From Nocardia araoensis NBRC 100135 (lineage in GTDB: Bacteria; Actinomycetota; Actinomycetes; Mycobacteriales; Mycobacteriaceae), in contig NZ_BAFR01000352.1 of the NCBI RefSeq assembly GCF_000308435.1, positions 1 through 64,000 on the forward strand: a stretch of DNA of 64,000 nucleotides, read 5' to 3'. The translations under genes were made by a program, and so were the position numbers. Below are positions 27,173 to 35,504 of the stretch, in pieces; the stretch's first letter is position 1, and every line of letters begins with the position of its first letter. Under the pieces are notes generated by a model. It saw only the letters and a list, made by a program, of their open reading frames with translations. It made no database searches and was not told the DNA's origin.

Positions 27173-27622
27173 ATGCACACGAACCAGGTGAAACGCATCT
27201 CGAATGTCGTCGGAGACGGCAGCGAACTGTGCGCGGACGACATGTTGATGATCTACCGCTGCGTGCGGTGCGCCAAGCTGCTCGCGCCGATCACGTCCGG
27301 GTGTTCGTCCTGCGGATCCGACGAGCTCGAGAGTGTGCCGTCGTCGGGTGCGGGTTCGGTCGTGTCGTGGCGGGTGGTGGATCGTGCCCCGACCGACCGG
27401 CGAGGCGGGTTGGTGCCGCTGACGATCGCCATCGTGGAACTCGACGAAGGCCCGTGGGTCTACACCTGCCTGGAAGGGGAGATCCCCGCGTCTGCGGACC
27501 GCTCGGTGCGCGTGCAATTCCAGCCCCATCCCAGGGAAGGCAGGTTCCCGGTCTTCGCGGTCAGCACCGATCCGCGAAATCCGTCGTGCCGATCCGTGCC
27601 CCATCTCTCCGCGCGGGAGTGA
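27173..27622 (+). CDS. DUF35-like zinc-ribbon/OB-fold protein
   Basis: 149 aa. A rubredoxin-like zinc ribbon (YRCVRCAKLL ... GCSSCGSDEL, CxxC-x15-CxxC) is followed by an OB-fold (about 65-125: GSVVSWRVVDRAP, VPLTIAIVELDEGPWVYTCLEG). DUF35 proteins partner acyl-CoA thiolases or MaoC-like enzymes (for example ChsH2 in steroid side-chain degradation). No such partner is adjacent here, which is unusual. The start ATG has GGGAGG about 10 nt upstream. Function in isolation is unknown; it may act in trans. Confidence 0.82.
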   Translation: MHTNQVKRISNVVGDGSELCADDMLMIYRCVRCAKLLAPITSGCSSCGSDELESVPSSGAGSVVSWRVVDRAPTDRRGGLVPLTIAIVELDEGPWVYTCLEGEIPASADRSVRVQFQPHPREGRFPVFAVSTDPRNPSCRSVPHLSARE

Positions 27623-27779
27623 TCGCGACGACATCGCGCGACAGCCCGTGCCCACGGCGGTAGGAGAGGCCTGCTGCGCGACCCGCCGTAGCCCTCCCGG
27701 CGATATCCTGGGGATACGTCATCGAGAGGTGTGCAGTGGTGTTGGCCACGGGGTTGGATGGGGTGAATCGGTGTAGTCG

Positions 27780-30700
27780 ATGACCGATGCCGATCCATTC
27801 GCGACGCAACGCGATGCGTCCGGTTCGGTCGCGGCGGAGCTGGCGGCGGCCGGGTTCTCCGACGCCGTGGAGATCGGCCGGGGTGGGTTCGGCGCTGTGT
27901 ATCGCTGCAGGCAGGCCTCGCTCGACCGGGTGGTGGCGGTCAAGGTGCTCACCGCCGATCTGGACGAGGACAACCGGGCACGGTTCTTCCGCGAGCAGCG
28001 GGCCGCGGGGAGGCTGACCGGGCATCCCAATATCGTGAACGTCCTGCACGCCGACGTCACCGACGCCGGTCGCCCTTACATCGTCATGCCGTACTATCCG
28101 CACGGCTCTCTGGACGCACGGATCCGCGGCGACGGGCCGCTGGGCCCCGAGGAAGTGCTGCGGCTCGGGGTGAAAATGGCCGGGGCGCTCGAGACGGCGC
28201 ATCGCTTCGGGGTCCTGCATCGTGACGTCAAGCCCGGAAATGTTCTCTACACCGACTACGACGAGCCCACGCTGGCGGATTTCGGTATCGCTCATATCGG
28301 GGGCGGGTTCGTCACCGGTTCCGGCATCGTGACCGGAACGCCCGCGTTCACGGCTCCGGAAGTGATCGCCGGCGAGGCGGCCGGCCCTGCCGCGGACGTC
28401 TACGGCCTCGGCGCCACCTTGTTCGCCGCGATCACCGGCCATGCCGCTTTCGAACGCCGCGACGGCGAGCAGTTGGTGGCACAGTTCCTTCGCATCACCT
28501 CCGAACCGGTACCGAACCTGCGCGCGCACGGAATCCCCGACGACGTCAGCGCCGTCATCGAACACGCCATGGCCGCTGCCCCGGGCAACCGCCCTTCCGC
28601 CGCGGACTTGGGTGAGCAACTTCGCGCAGCTCAAACCCGGCACGGTTTCCCCGTCGATGTGATGGCCTTGTACACCCCGCTCTCAGGCGAGCCCGCGGCC
28701 GAGTCCGATCAGAAGTTTCCTTCGGCGGGGTCTCAGCAGCTTCGACTTGCGGGAGCCTCCTCGGGTTCTGGAAGACTTCCGCTGGAACTGACCAGCTTCA
28801 TCGATCGACGAACCGAGCTGACGCGAGCGACGAACTCGTTGTCTACTTCGCGGTTGGTGACCCTGACCGGTATCGGAGGAGTGGGCAAGACGCGCCTGGC
28901 GGTGCAAGTCGCCACCACTACGCAACGCGATTTCGCCGACGGTGTCGTGTTCGTGGAGCTGGGGGAGCTGCGTGACGAATCGCTGCTGGTGAGCGTCGTC
29001 GCGAGCGCGCTGGAGTTGCAGGATCGGTCGGTGCGTCCGTTACGCGAGGTACTCGCCGAATTCCTCGCCGATCGGACACTGCTGCTCGTGCTGGACAATT
29101 GCGAGCAGCTGCTCGACGCGGTGGCCGAACTGGCCGAGTCGCTGCTTCGCGCGTGTCCTGGTTTGCGGATTCTCGCGACAAGCCGCGAGCCGATCGGCCT
29201 CGCGGGGGAAGCGGTCTTGCCGATCCATCCGCTGGAGGTCCCCGACCCGGATCGGCTGCCGAGGAACCCGACCCGCAACGACGCGATGAAGTTGTTCGGC
29301 GACCGGGCTGCCACCGCGGTGCCGGGGTTCGAGCTCACCGAGGGCAACCAACGAACCATCGCCCGGATCTGCCGGCAGCTGGACGGGCTGCCGTTGCCGA
29401 TCGAGCTCGCGACGGCCTGGTTGCGCGTGATGTCGCCGGAGCAGATACTGCGACGCTTGACCGATCGGTTCGCCTTGCTCACCCGCGGCAGCAGGACCGC
29501 CCCGCCGCGGCAACAGACGTTGCGCATGTGCATCGACTGGAGCTACGACCTGTGTACACCGGTGCAGCAAGGAGTGTGGGCCCAGTTGTCGGTATTCGCA
29601 GGCAGCTTCGACCTCGAGGCCGCCCAATACGTCTGCGGAGATGATCTGGCAGCCGAGGACCTTTTGAATACTGTGGCGTTCCTCGTCGACAAGTCGATCC
29701 TCACCCGCGAAGAGTCGGGGAGCGTGGTGCGGTTTCGAATGCTGGACACCGTGCGCGACTACGGCCACGAAAAGGCGCAGCGAACCAGCGGATACCTCGA
29801 ACTCTGCCGCCGCCACCGCGACTGGTGCCAACAGCTGGCGCTCGATGCGAATGCCGACTTGTTCAGTCCGCGAGATTTCGAGTGGGTCGGCCGATTGCGT
29901 CGGGAGGAGCGGAACATGCGGCAAGCGCTCGAATTCTGCGTATCCGACAGCCCCGAAGCCGGCATCCGGATCGCGAGCGCTCTGTTGCCCTTCAGGTTCT
30001 CCCACGGCTCTCTCGCCGAGGAGCGTCACTGGCTGGAGCGCCTGCTGGCCCGCCGCACCGGCCGAGCCACCGTCGACCAAGCCGCAGCGTTCTACGCCGC
30101 CTGCCTCATTGCCGCGATACAGGGCGACATCGCGGGGGTGACCGATCTGGTACGCGAAGGACACGCGCTGGTCGAGCAGACGACCGACCCGCTGATCCGC
30201 GCACACATCGACTTCACCGATGGACTTCTCGCACTGTTCAGTGGGAACCCTTCCGAAGCCCGCCCGTATGTCGAGAAAGCCCTTCAGGTGTATACCGAAA
30301 GAGGTGGTCCGCTCCTCTTCCGCGTCGACGCGTTGACCTTTCTCGGTCTCACACACGGACTGTGCGATGACACCGCGCGGGCCATCGAATATTACGAGCG
30401 CGCCCTCGCCATCACCGAAAAGTACGGAGGGACGATCTATCCCGCCTACGCGCTGTGGGCGCTGGGTGTCGCGTGGTGGCGCCGAGGCGAACCCGTGCGG
30501 GCGACTCGACTCGTCACGCAGGCATTGCGAGTGAGCTGGAGAGTCGACGACCGTACGAACATCAGCATGTGCCTGCAAGCCCTGGCGTGGATCGCCGCCG
30601 ATCACGGGGATGCCGAGCGTGTGGTGGTACTGACCGCGGCCGCCGAAAAGATCGGCCGGTCCGTGGGCACTGCGCCGACACAGTTTTCACAGCTGCTCGC

Positions 30701-31055
30701 TTTTCAGGAAGAGTGCGAGCGCCGAACGCGAGCGGCTATCAGCGAGCAGGCCTACGCCGCTGCCCATCGGGAGGGCGCCGCGCTCGATTTCGATGCCGCG
30801 ATCGCCTACGCCCTTGGCGAACAGTCCTCGCCCGCATCGAGGGACACCACTGGTCGCAAATTGACCAGACGCGAGCGTGAGGTCGCCGAACTGGTCGCCG
30901 AAGGTTTGACCAACCGGGAGATCGCCGCTCGCCTGGTGATCTCACCACGCACCGCACAGGGACATGTCGAGCACGTGCTGACCAAACTGGGTTTCACCTC
31001 GCGGACACAGGTCGCGGCCTGGATAGCGGCCTCACGCAACAGTTCGGAGGCATGA
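27780..31055 (+). CDS. Ser/Thr kinase-STAND ATPase-LuxR HTH regulator (PknK-like)
   Basis: 1091 aa in three blocks. The kinase (about 28-285) has a Gly-rich loop GRGGFGAVY, VAVK Lys at about 55, HRDVKPGN (about 147-154), DFG (167-169) and APE (192-194), so it should be active. The STAND ATPase (about 340-630) has P-loop GIGGVGKT (364-371) and LVLDNCEQ. A TPR-rich region (about 680-1000) precedes a LuxR/GerE HTH (about 1025-1085: LTRREREVAELVAEGLTNREIAARL). The architecture resembles mycobacterial PknK with a clear DNA-binding end. There is no membrane segment, so it is a cytosolic phosphorylation-coupled transcription switch. An ImmA/IrrE gene follows after 60 nt. Confidence 0.92.
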   Translation: MTDADPFATQRDASGSVAAELAAAGFSDAVEIGRGGFGAVYRCRQASLDRVVAVKVLTADLDEDNRARFFREQRAAGRLTGHPNIVNVLHADVTDAGRPYIVMPYYPHGSLDARIRGDGPLGPEEVLRLGVKMAGALETAHRFGVLHRDVKPGNVLYTDYDEPTLADFGIAHIGGGFVTGSGIVTGTPAFTAPEVIAGEAAGPAADVYGLGATLFAAITGHAAFERRDGEQLVAQFLRITSEPVPNLRAHGIPDDVSAVIEHAMAAAPGNRPSAADLGEQLRAAQTRHGFPVDVMALYTPLSGEPAAESDQKFPSAGSQQLRLAGASSGSGRLPLELTSFIDRRTELTRATNSLSTSRLVTLTGIGGVGKTRLAVQVATTTQRDFADGVVFVELGELRDESLLVSVVASALELQDRSVRPLREVLAEFLADRTLLLVLDNCEQLLDAVAELAESLLRACPGLRILATSREPIGLAGEAVLPIHPLEVPDPDRLPRNPTRNDAMKLFGDRAATAVPGFELTEGNQRTIARICRQLDGLPLPIELATAWLRVMSPEQILRRLTDRFALLTRGSRTAPPRQQTLRMCIDWSYDLCTPVQQGVWAQLSVFAGSFDLEAAQYVCGDDLAAEDLLNTVAFLVDKSILTREESGSVVRFRMLDTVRDYGHEKAQRTSGYLELCRRHRDWCQQLALDANADLFSPRDFEWVGRLRREERNMRQALEFCVSDSPEAGIRIASALLPFRFSHGSLAEERHWLERLLARRTGRATVDQAAAFYAACLIAAIQGDIAGVTDLVREGHALVEQTTDPLIRAHIDFTDGLLALFSGNPSEARPYVEKALQVYTERGGPLLFRVDALTFLGLTHGLCDDTARAIEYYERALAITEKYGGTIYPAYALWALGVAWWRRGEPVRATRLVTQALRVSWRVDDRTNISMCLQALAWIAADHGDAERVVVLTAAAEKIGRSVGTAPTQFSQLLAFQEECERRTRAAISEQAYAAAHREGAALDFDAAIAYALGEQSSPASRDTTGRKLTRREREVAELVAEGLTNREIAARLVISPRTAQGHVEHVLTKLGFTSRTQVAAWIAASRNSSEA

Positions 31056-31115
31056 GCGACCGTGCGCCGTCGGCGGCTACGCTCGTCGCAATATCGGCAT
31101 TGGAGGGAAGGCGTA

Positions 31116-31628
31116 ATGGAGGATCTCGCCGCGCGATTCGAGGAGCTGGGTCGCCTGGTACCGATCCCCCACCCGTGGGACATAACGGAATACATCGCTC
31201 GGGTGGCAGAGTACCGAGGGCGCCCGATCACGTTGTGCCCCATCGATGTCGGGGCACTCTCGGGGAGCGGATGCGGCACCGGAAGTGGCCTGTGGATCGC
31301 ACGGGAAGGTGACGACGTGATCATGTACGGGGCCGACACCGAATGGCATGCCGATCACATCATCGCCCACGAGGTCGGTCACATGCTGCTCGGCCACGGA
31401 GGGATCACGAGCGGCCCCGATGCTGCCGCGGCCGACCTGCCGTTGCGGGAATTGATGCCCTCGCTGTCGCTGGAAACCATCCGCAGCGTACTGCGCCGCC
31501 AGGACTACGGCAGCGAGCGCGAGCGCGCCGCCGAAACCTTCGCCGACCTGCTGCTGGTCGAAGCGATGCTGCCGAAACGGTCGGCGAGCCGATTCCGCTC
31601 GACGTTCTTCCGAAGCCGGCATCGATGA
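31116..31628 (+). CDS. ImmA/IrrE-type zinc metallopeptidase
   Basis: 170 aa. The zinc motif HExxH appears as HIIAHEVGHMLLGHG, with a downstream acidic helix (ERERAAETFADLLLVEAML) supplying the third ligand, as in ImmA/IrrE proteases. These cleave repressors or antitoxins and relieve transcriptional repression. GGAGGG upstream of ATG 31116 decides the start. In related actinobacterial loci this gene lies between an XRE repressor and a DUF6545 membrane protein. Here the DUF6545 gene is present (2 nt downstream) but the XRE gene is absent, its place taken by the kinase-STAND-LuxR gene. Confidence 0.88.
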   Translation: MEDLAARFEELGRLVPIPHPWDITEYIARVAEYRGRPITLCPIDVGALSGSGCGTGSGLWIAREGDDVIMYGADTEWHADHIIAHEVGHMLLGHGGITSGPDAAAADLPLRELMPSLSLETIRSVLRRQDYGSERERAAETFADLLLVEAMLPKRSASRFRSTFFRSRHR

Positions 31629-31629
31629 G

Positions 31630-32877
31630 ATGACCTCCCCGATCCCGGGTCTGATCACCTGGCCCGTGCTGACAGTTCTCACGTCGGTGCTCGCCGGTCG
31701 GTGGTGGCTGTTGCGGGACAGCCTCGTCGACCGGCTCATCAACCGCGCGCTCGCCGCGGCTCTCGTCGAGCACCTGTTGCGTGAGGCATGGTTCGAACGG
31801 TCACTGGCCTGGCTGCTGCCCGGCGACGACAGCGACGTGGTGAACCTCGCTCGGCAGCTCTCCTTGGGAGCAACCGTGTTGGCCGTCTCGTACATCTACG
31901 GCATCGCCACGTTGTGGGCGGGCGCCGATCCCGCCCACACGTGGCGCAGGCAGCGGCGATATCACTTCGTCACGATCACCGTCACCACCGTCGTCCTGAT
32001 CGCGGGGACGCCCGCGCGCCGCGCCGGCCAGTTGATCGACCAGGCCCTCGGCTGGCCAGCTGTCGTGGTCTGGATCGCGTTCTCCCTGCCGCTCGGCGCG
32101 ACGGCCCTGCTCGTCGGCCGGGCGAGTGTGCGCGAGATGCGCGCCGCAGGCGAGGCCACCTGGCAGGAACGCGCGCTGTACGCAGTGGTGCTCTGTACCG
32201 CGCTGGGCATGGCGCTCGTAGCGGTCGTATACCCGGCCGAGGCCATCAGCGATGTCGTGACAGGCCGGCCGTCCTTCGATCCCGGGATGCACTGGAAAGC
32301 ATGGAGCGGCTTCCTTCTCTCGGCCGTCGGCGCTCCCGCCGTGGTCACGGTGCCACTGATCAGCACCCTGCTCACCCGCTATGGATGGGACCGCACCGGC
32401 CGATACTGCCGCCGCCTGCAGCCGATGTGGGCCGACCTCACCGCAGCCGTACCCGAGATCGTCCTGGAGATGCGGGGCCGAACGGACCCGGCCATCCGTC
32501 TGCACCGCATGACGGTCGAGATCCGCGACAGCCTGCTCCATCTCGAGCGCTACAGCGCCGGCCCCGACGATCCCGCCGCCACCGGCGCTGACCCACATAT
32601 CCATGCCCGCCGCCTCGCCGAGGCCATTGCCACCAAAGCCGCCGGGCACCCCCCGAAGGCGAGCCGATCCACGCCCCGGCGCCGAGTCCAACCGGGGGCA
32701 CGGGACCTCACCGCGGAGCTGCGCCGGCTACTCGTACTCGCCGAGGCATGGTCAGACGTTCGCAGCCCGACGAAGTCGCGCCGCAATCGGCCGCGGCGCG
32801 CAACCTCGCACGAGCCTGACCGCGGACGGCTCGTCCGGTGGCGCGTGCTCCCAATTCGCCGTGCGTCCGATCACTGA
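31630..32877 (+). CDS. DUF6545/MAB_1171c-like multi-pass membrane protein
   Basis: 415 aa. The N-terminal half has about seven hydrophobic segments (for example VLAVSYIYGIATLWAG, FVTITVTTVVLIAG, ALYAVVLCTALGMALVAVVY). The C-terminal cytoplasmic part carries the family signature RLQPMWADLTAAVPEIVLEM followed by RLHRMTVEIRDSLLHLERY. Residues after about 330 are low-complexity and basic. The family is annotated as a putative transporter or sensor without proof. It starts 1 nt after the protease stop, so the two are cotranslated. The 3' end overlaps the convergent glycosyltransferase gene by 7 bp. Confidence 0.85.
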   Translation: MTSPIPGLITWPVLTVLTSVLAGRWWLLRDSLVDRLINRALAAALVEHLLREAWFERSLAWLLPGDDSDVVNLARQLSLGATVLAVSYIYGIATLWAGADPAHTWRRQRRYHFVTITVTTVVLIAGTPARRAGQLIDQALGWPAVVVWIAFSLPLGATALLVGRASVREMRAAGEATWQERALYAVVLCTALGMALVAVVYPAEAISDVVTGRPSFDPGMHWKAWSGFLLSAVGAPAVVTVPLISTLLTRYGWDRTGRYCRRLQPMWADLTAAVPEIVLEMRGRTDPAIRLHRMTVEIRDSLLHLERYSAGPDDPAATGADPHIHARRLAEAIATKAAGHPPKASRSTPRRRVQPGARDLTAELRRLLVLAEAWSDVRSPTKSRRNRPRRATSHEPDRGRLVRWRVLPIRRASDH

Positions 32878-33965
32878 TCGACGTATGCGGCCATCCGTGC
32901 TCGAAATGCCGGTGGTGCGAACGTTTCCGCGTGGGCGCGGACGATGTGCGGGTCGTAGCGGGCGGTGTCGAAGTCGGCCATTGCCGCGGCCAGGCGGGTG
33001 ACGACGTCCGGATCGGCGCCAGGAGCGATGTGTTCGCCGGTCGTGCCCGGTCGTACCGTGTCGAGCGCGCCGCCGGCGCCGATGGCGAGTACCGGGGTAC
33101 CGCAGGCCATGGCTTCGACCGGGACGATGCCGAAGTCTTCCACGCCGGGCATGAGCAGGGCTCGGCAGCGTTGGTACATGTCCCGCAGGATGTCGGTAGA
33201 GGTGGCGCCCAGAAAAGTGGTCTCGGGTCCGGCGAGGGCTTCGAGCTGAGGCCGGAAGCGTCCGCCGCCCAGCACGACCAGCCGTACGCCGGCGAGTTGC
33301 GCGGCGCGTATGGCGAGATCGGCGCGTTTGTAGGGAACGAGGCGACCGGCGCAGAGAAAGAAGTCCTCCCGGGCACGTGTGGGATCGGGAGTGAAACGGT
33401 CGACATCAACGGGGGGATTGATCACGGTGGCGGTCAGGCCCCACCAGTCGTGGATCCGGTCGGCGACGGCGGTCGAGTTGGCGATCACCCGGGTCAGGCG
33501 CGGCGCCGCTCGCAGTTCGGTGCGGCGGGCCAGTGCGCCCAGGGCGCCGAGGGCGAACTGGCCGGCCCGTCCGCCGGTTTCACGAATGCGGAACTCTCGA
33601 TCCCAAGCCCATCGCGCGGGGCTGTGTACATAGGCGATCACGGGCGCGTCGGTGGCCAATGCGGCCTGAGTGGCGAACGAGTGGTGGCTGACGACCACGG
33701 CGTCATAGCCCCGCAACGGCATACGACGCAGGGACCGGGGGACGAACGGCAGCAGGGGGGCGTGCCGGCCGCGGGTCATTGTGTGGGCGCGGGAAAGCCA
33801 GGTGTCGTGGACATGCCGGACGGGCGGGCGGATTCCGTCCGGCGTGACGATCGGGGCGTAGATGTCCGCGCCGGGCCAGGTGCGGGCGAACTCGCCCACG
33901 ACGGCTTCGGATCCGCCGAATTCGGTGAACCGCTCGTGGACGATGGCGATGCGGGGTGTGGTCAT
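32871..33965 (-). CDS. GT4 family glycosyltransferase
   Basis: 364 aa GT-B enzyme. The N-terminal acceptor domain begins MTTPRIAIVHERFTEFGGSEAVV. The C-terminal GT4 domain has FFLCAGRLVPYKRADLAIRA and the donor-binding EDFGIVPVEAMACGTPVLA (E-x7-E type). It resembles WbaZ-like mannosyltransferases. ATG 33965 overlaps the aminotransferase stop as ATGA, which fixes the start. It is the last gene of the leftward polysaccharide operon and convergent with the DUF6545 gene. The sugar donor and linkage are not inferable. Confidence 0.92.
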   Translation of the reverse strand: MTTPRIAIVHERFTEFGGSEAVVGEFARTWPGADIYAPIVTPDGIRPPVRHVHDTWLSRAHTMTRGRHAPLLPFVPRSLRRMPLRGYDAVVVSHHSFATQAALATDAPVIAYVHSPARWAWDREFRIRETGGRAGQFALGALGALARRTELRAAPRLTRVIANSTAVADRIHDWWGLTATVINPPVDVDRFTPDPTRAREDFFLCAGRLVPYKRADLAIRAAQLAGVRLVVLGGGRFRPQLEALAGPETTFLGATSTDILRDMYQRCRALLMPGVEDFGIVPVEAMACGTPVLAIGAGGALDTVRPGTTGEHIAPGADPDVVTRLAAAMADFDTARYDPHIVRAHAETFAPPAFRARMAAYVDQ

Positions 33966-35329
33966 CGAGATGTGCTCGTTTCGATCTGCCGCGGTGCGGC
34001 GGTGCGGCGAATCGCGGGAGCGACCGGTCGTCCGCGCAGCAGTCCGTCGACGGTGCCGCGTTCGAGGGCGGTCCGGTATACCTGGGCCGCGGCCGCGCAA
34101 GCCGACAGGGTGGCGGCGATCGCGTCGTGGTCGTGTGCCGCCGAGGTGACGAAGGATTGCCCGAGTACTCCGCGTTGGAGCAGTTCTTGCAGGAACAATG
34201 TGCGGAATGCCTGGCATGGGTTCCCGTGGGAATCAAGGGTTTCGAAGATCAGGCAGGAGGAGCGTCCGCGGACCCTGAGGTGGTCGCCGATGCCGAGTTC
34301 GGTTGCCAGCGCGGTGAAGCCGGTCGCCAGTGCGGCGCCGGCCGCTTCCATTCGGACGATCGGATCGCCGGTCCGGTAGGCCGCGGCGACCGCGCGGAAG
34401 GCCGCCAGCCCGCTGGTTTCCGGCCCGTGCGTGGTGGACAGCAGAAACACGCGGTCGGCAGCGGTGCGCAGGCCGCCACGTTCCAGGTACTCGCGTCGTC
34501 CGGCGAGCGCCGATATGGGGAATCCGTTACCCATGGCCTTGCCCCAGCAGGACAGGTCGGGAGTCACGCCGTAGACGGACTGTGCGCCGCCCGCGGCCCA
34601 GCGAAATCCGGTGATCATCTCGTCGAACACCAGCAGGGTGCCGTGCCGATCGCACAGGGCGCGTACCGCTTGGAGATAGCCGGGCTCGGGTTCCGCGGTC
34701 GCGGTGGCCGCCTCCATGACGACCGCTGCCACGGTGTCGCCCGCCAGGACCGCGGCGAGGGCGTCGACGTCGTTGTAGGGAAATCGGACGGTTTCGGCAC
34801 CGACATGAGCGGAGATGCCTGCCGACATCGGTGTGGTCGCGATGAACCAGTCGTCGACCGAGAAGAACGGCTGCTCGCAGACGGCGATCCGCTCGCGACC
34901 GGTCACGGCCCGGGCCAGCCGGACCGCGGCGGTGGTGGCATCGGAGCCGTTCTTGGCGAACTTGACCATGTCCGCACCGGGAACCAGGTCCAGGAAGTCC
35001 TCGGCCGCAAGCAGTTCCAGCTCGGTCGGCCTGCTGAAGTTCACTCCGTCGGCGATCGTGGCGGTCACGGCATCCAGAACCGGTGCACAGGCATGGCCGA
35101 GGGTGACCGAACGCAGTCCCATCCCGTATTCGACGTACTGGTTGCCGTCGGCATCCCAGACTCGGCATCCGTTGCCGCGCACCAATATCGGCGCCATCTG
35201 CTCGGGGTATTGATCCGCTCCGCGGGCGTAGGTGTGCGCGCCGCCCGGCACCAGCTCGTGCAGCCGACGCTGCAGCGCGTTGCTGCGGGCGAACCCGTGG
35301 TGCGGTGGGAGGTCGGGGTGCAGAGTCAT
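33962..35329 (-). CDS. Class III PLP aminotransferase (GSA-aminomutase-like)
   Basis: 455 aa of the class III aminotransferase fold. PLP contacts are KNGSDATTAA (phosphate loop), VFDEMITGFR with Asp about 236, and the Schiff-base Lys in SCWGKAMGNGFPISAL at about 264. Overall it is closest to glutamate-1-semialdehyde 2,1-aminomutase-like proteins. It is not the housekeeping HemL, since the locus is a glycan cluster and it is coupled by a 4-nt overlap to a GT4 gene. A role in adding an amino group to a sugar or attached acyl group is inferred. It starts 175 nt after the tandem GNAT gene. Confidence 0.88.
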   Translation of the reverse strand: MTLHPDLPPHHGFARSNALQRRLHELVPGGAHTYARGADQYPEQMAPILVRGNGCRVWDADGNQYVEYGMGLRSVTLGHACAPVLDAVTATIADGVNFSRPTELELLAAEDFLDLVPGADMVKFAKNGSDATTAAVRLARAVTGRERIAVCEQPFFSVDDWFIATTPMSAGISAHVGAETVRFPYNDVDALAAVLAGDTVAAVVMEAATATAEPEPGYLQAVRALCDRHGTLLVFDEMITGFRWAAGGAQSVYGVTPDLSCWGKAMGNGFPISALAGRREYLERGGLRTAADRVFLLSTTHGPETSGLAAFRAVAAAYRTGDPIVRMEAAGAALATGFTALATELGIGDHLRVRGRSSCLIFETLDSHGNPCQAFRTLFLQELLQRGVLGQSFVTSAAHDHDAIAATLSACAAAAQVYRTALERGTVDGLLRGRPVAPAIRRTAAPRQIETSTSR

Positions 35330-35504
35330 CTGGTGCTCCGTGTGCGGTGCGGGCAGGATACCGGCGGGAAGCCGGGATAGCAGAGCGGTGCCGGCGAAGT
35401 GCCGGACGGGGATACGCTCCGGCGTCGAGGGGGTCGCGCGACCGGCCTGAGGTGTCGGGATGCGTCGGGGCGCGCCCGGTCGCCGAACTCACGGGACCGG
35501 CGCG

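Noticed and set aside
29040..30605. 521-codon leftward frame within the kinase-STAND-LuxR gene
   Set aside because: It is the complement of conserved STAND/TPR sequence and has no family features.
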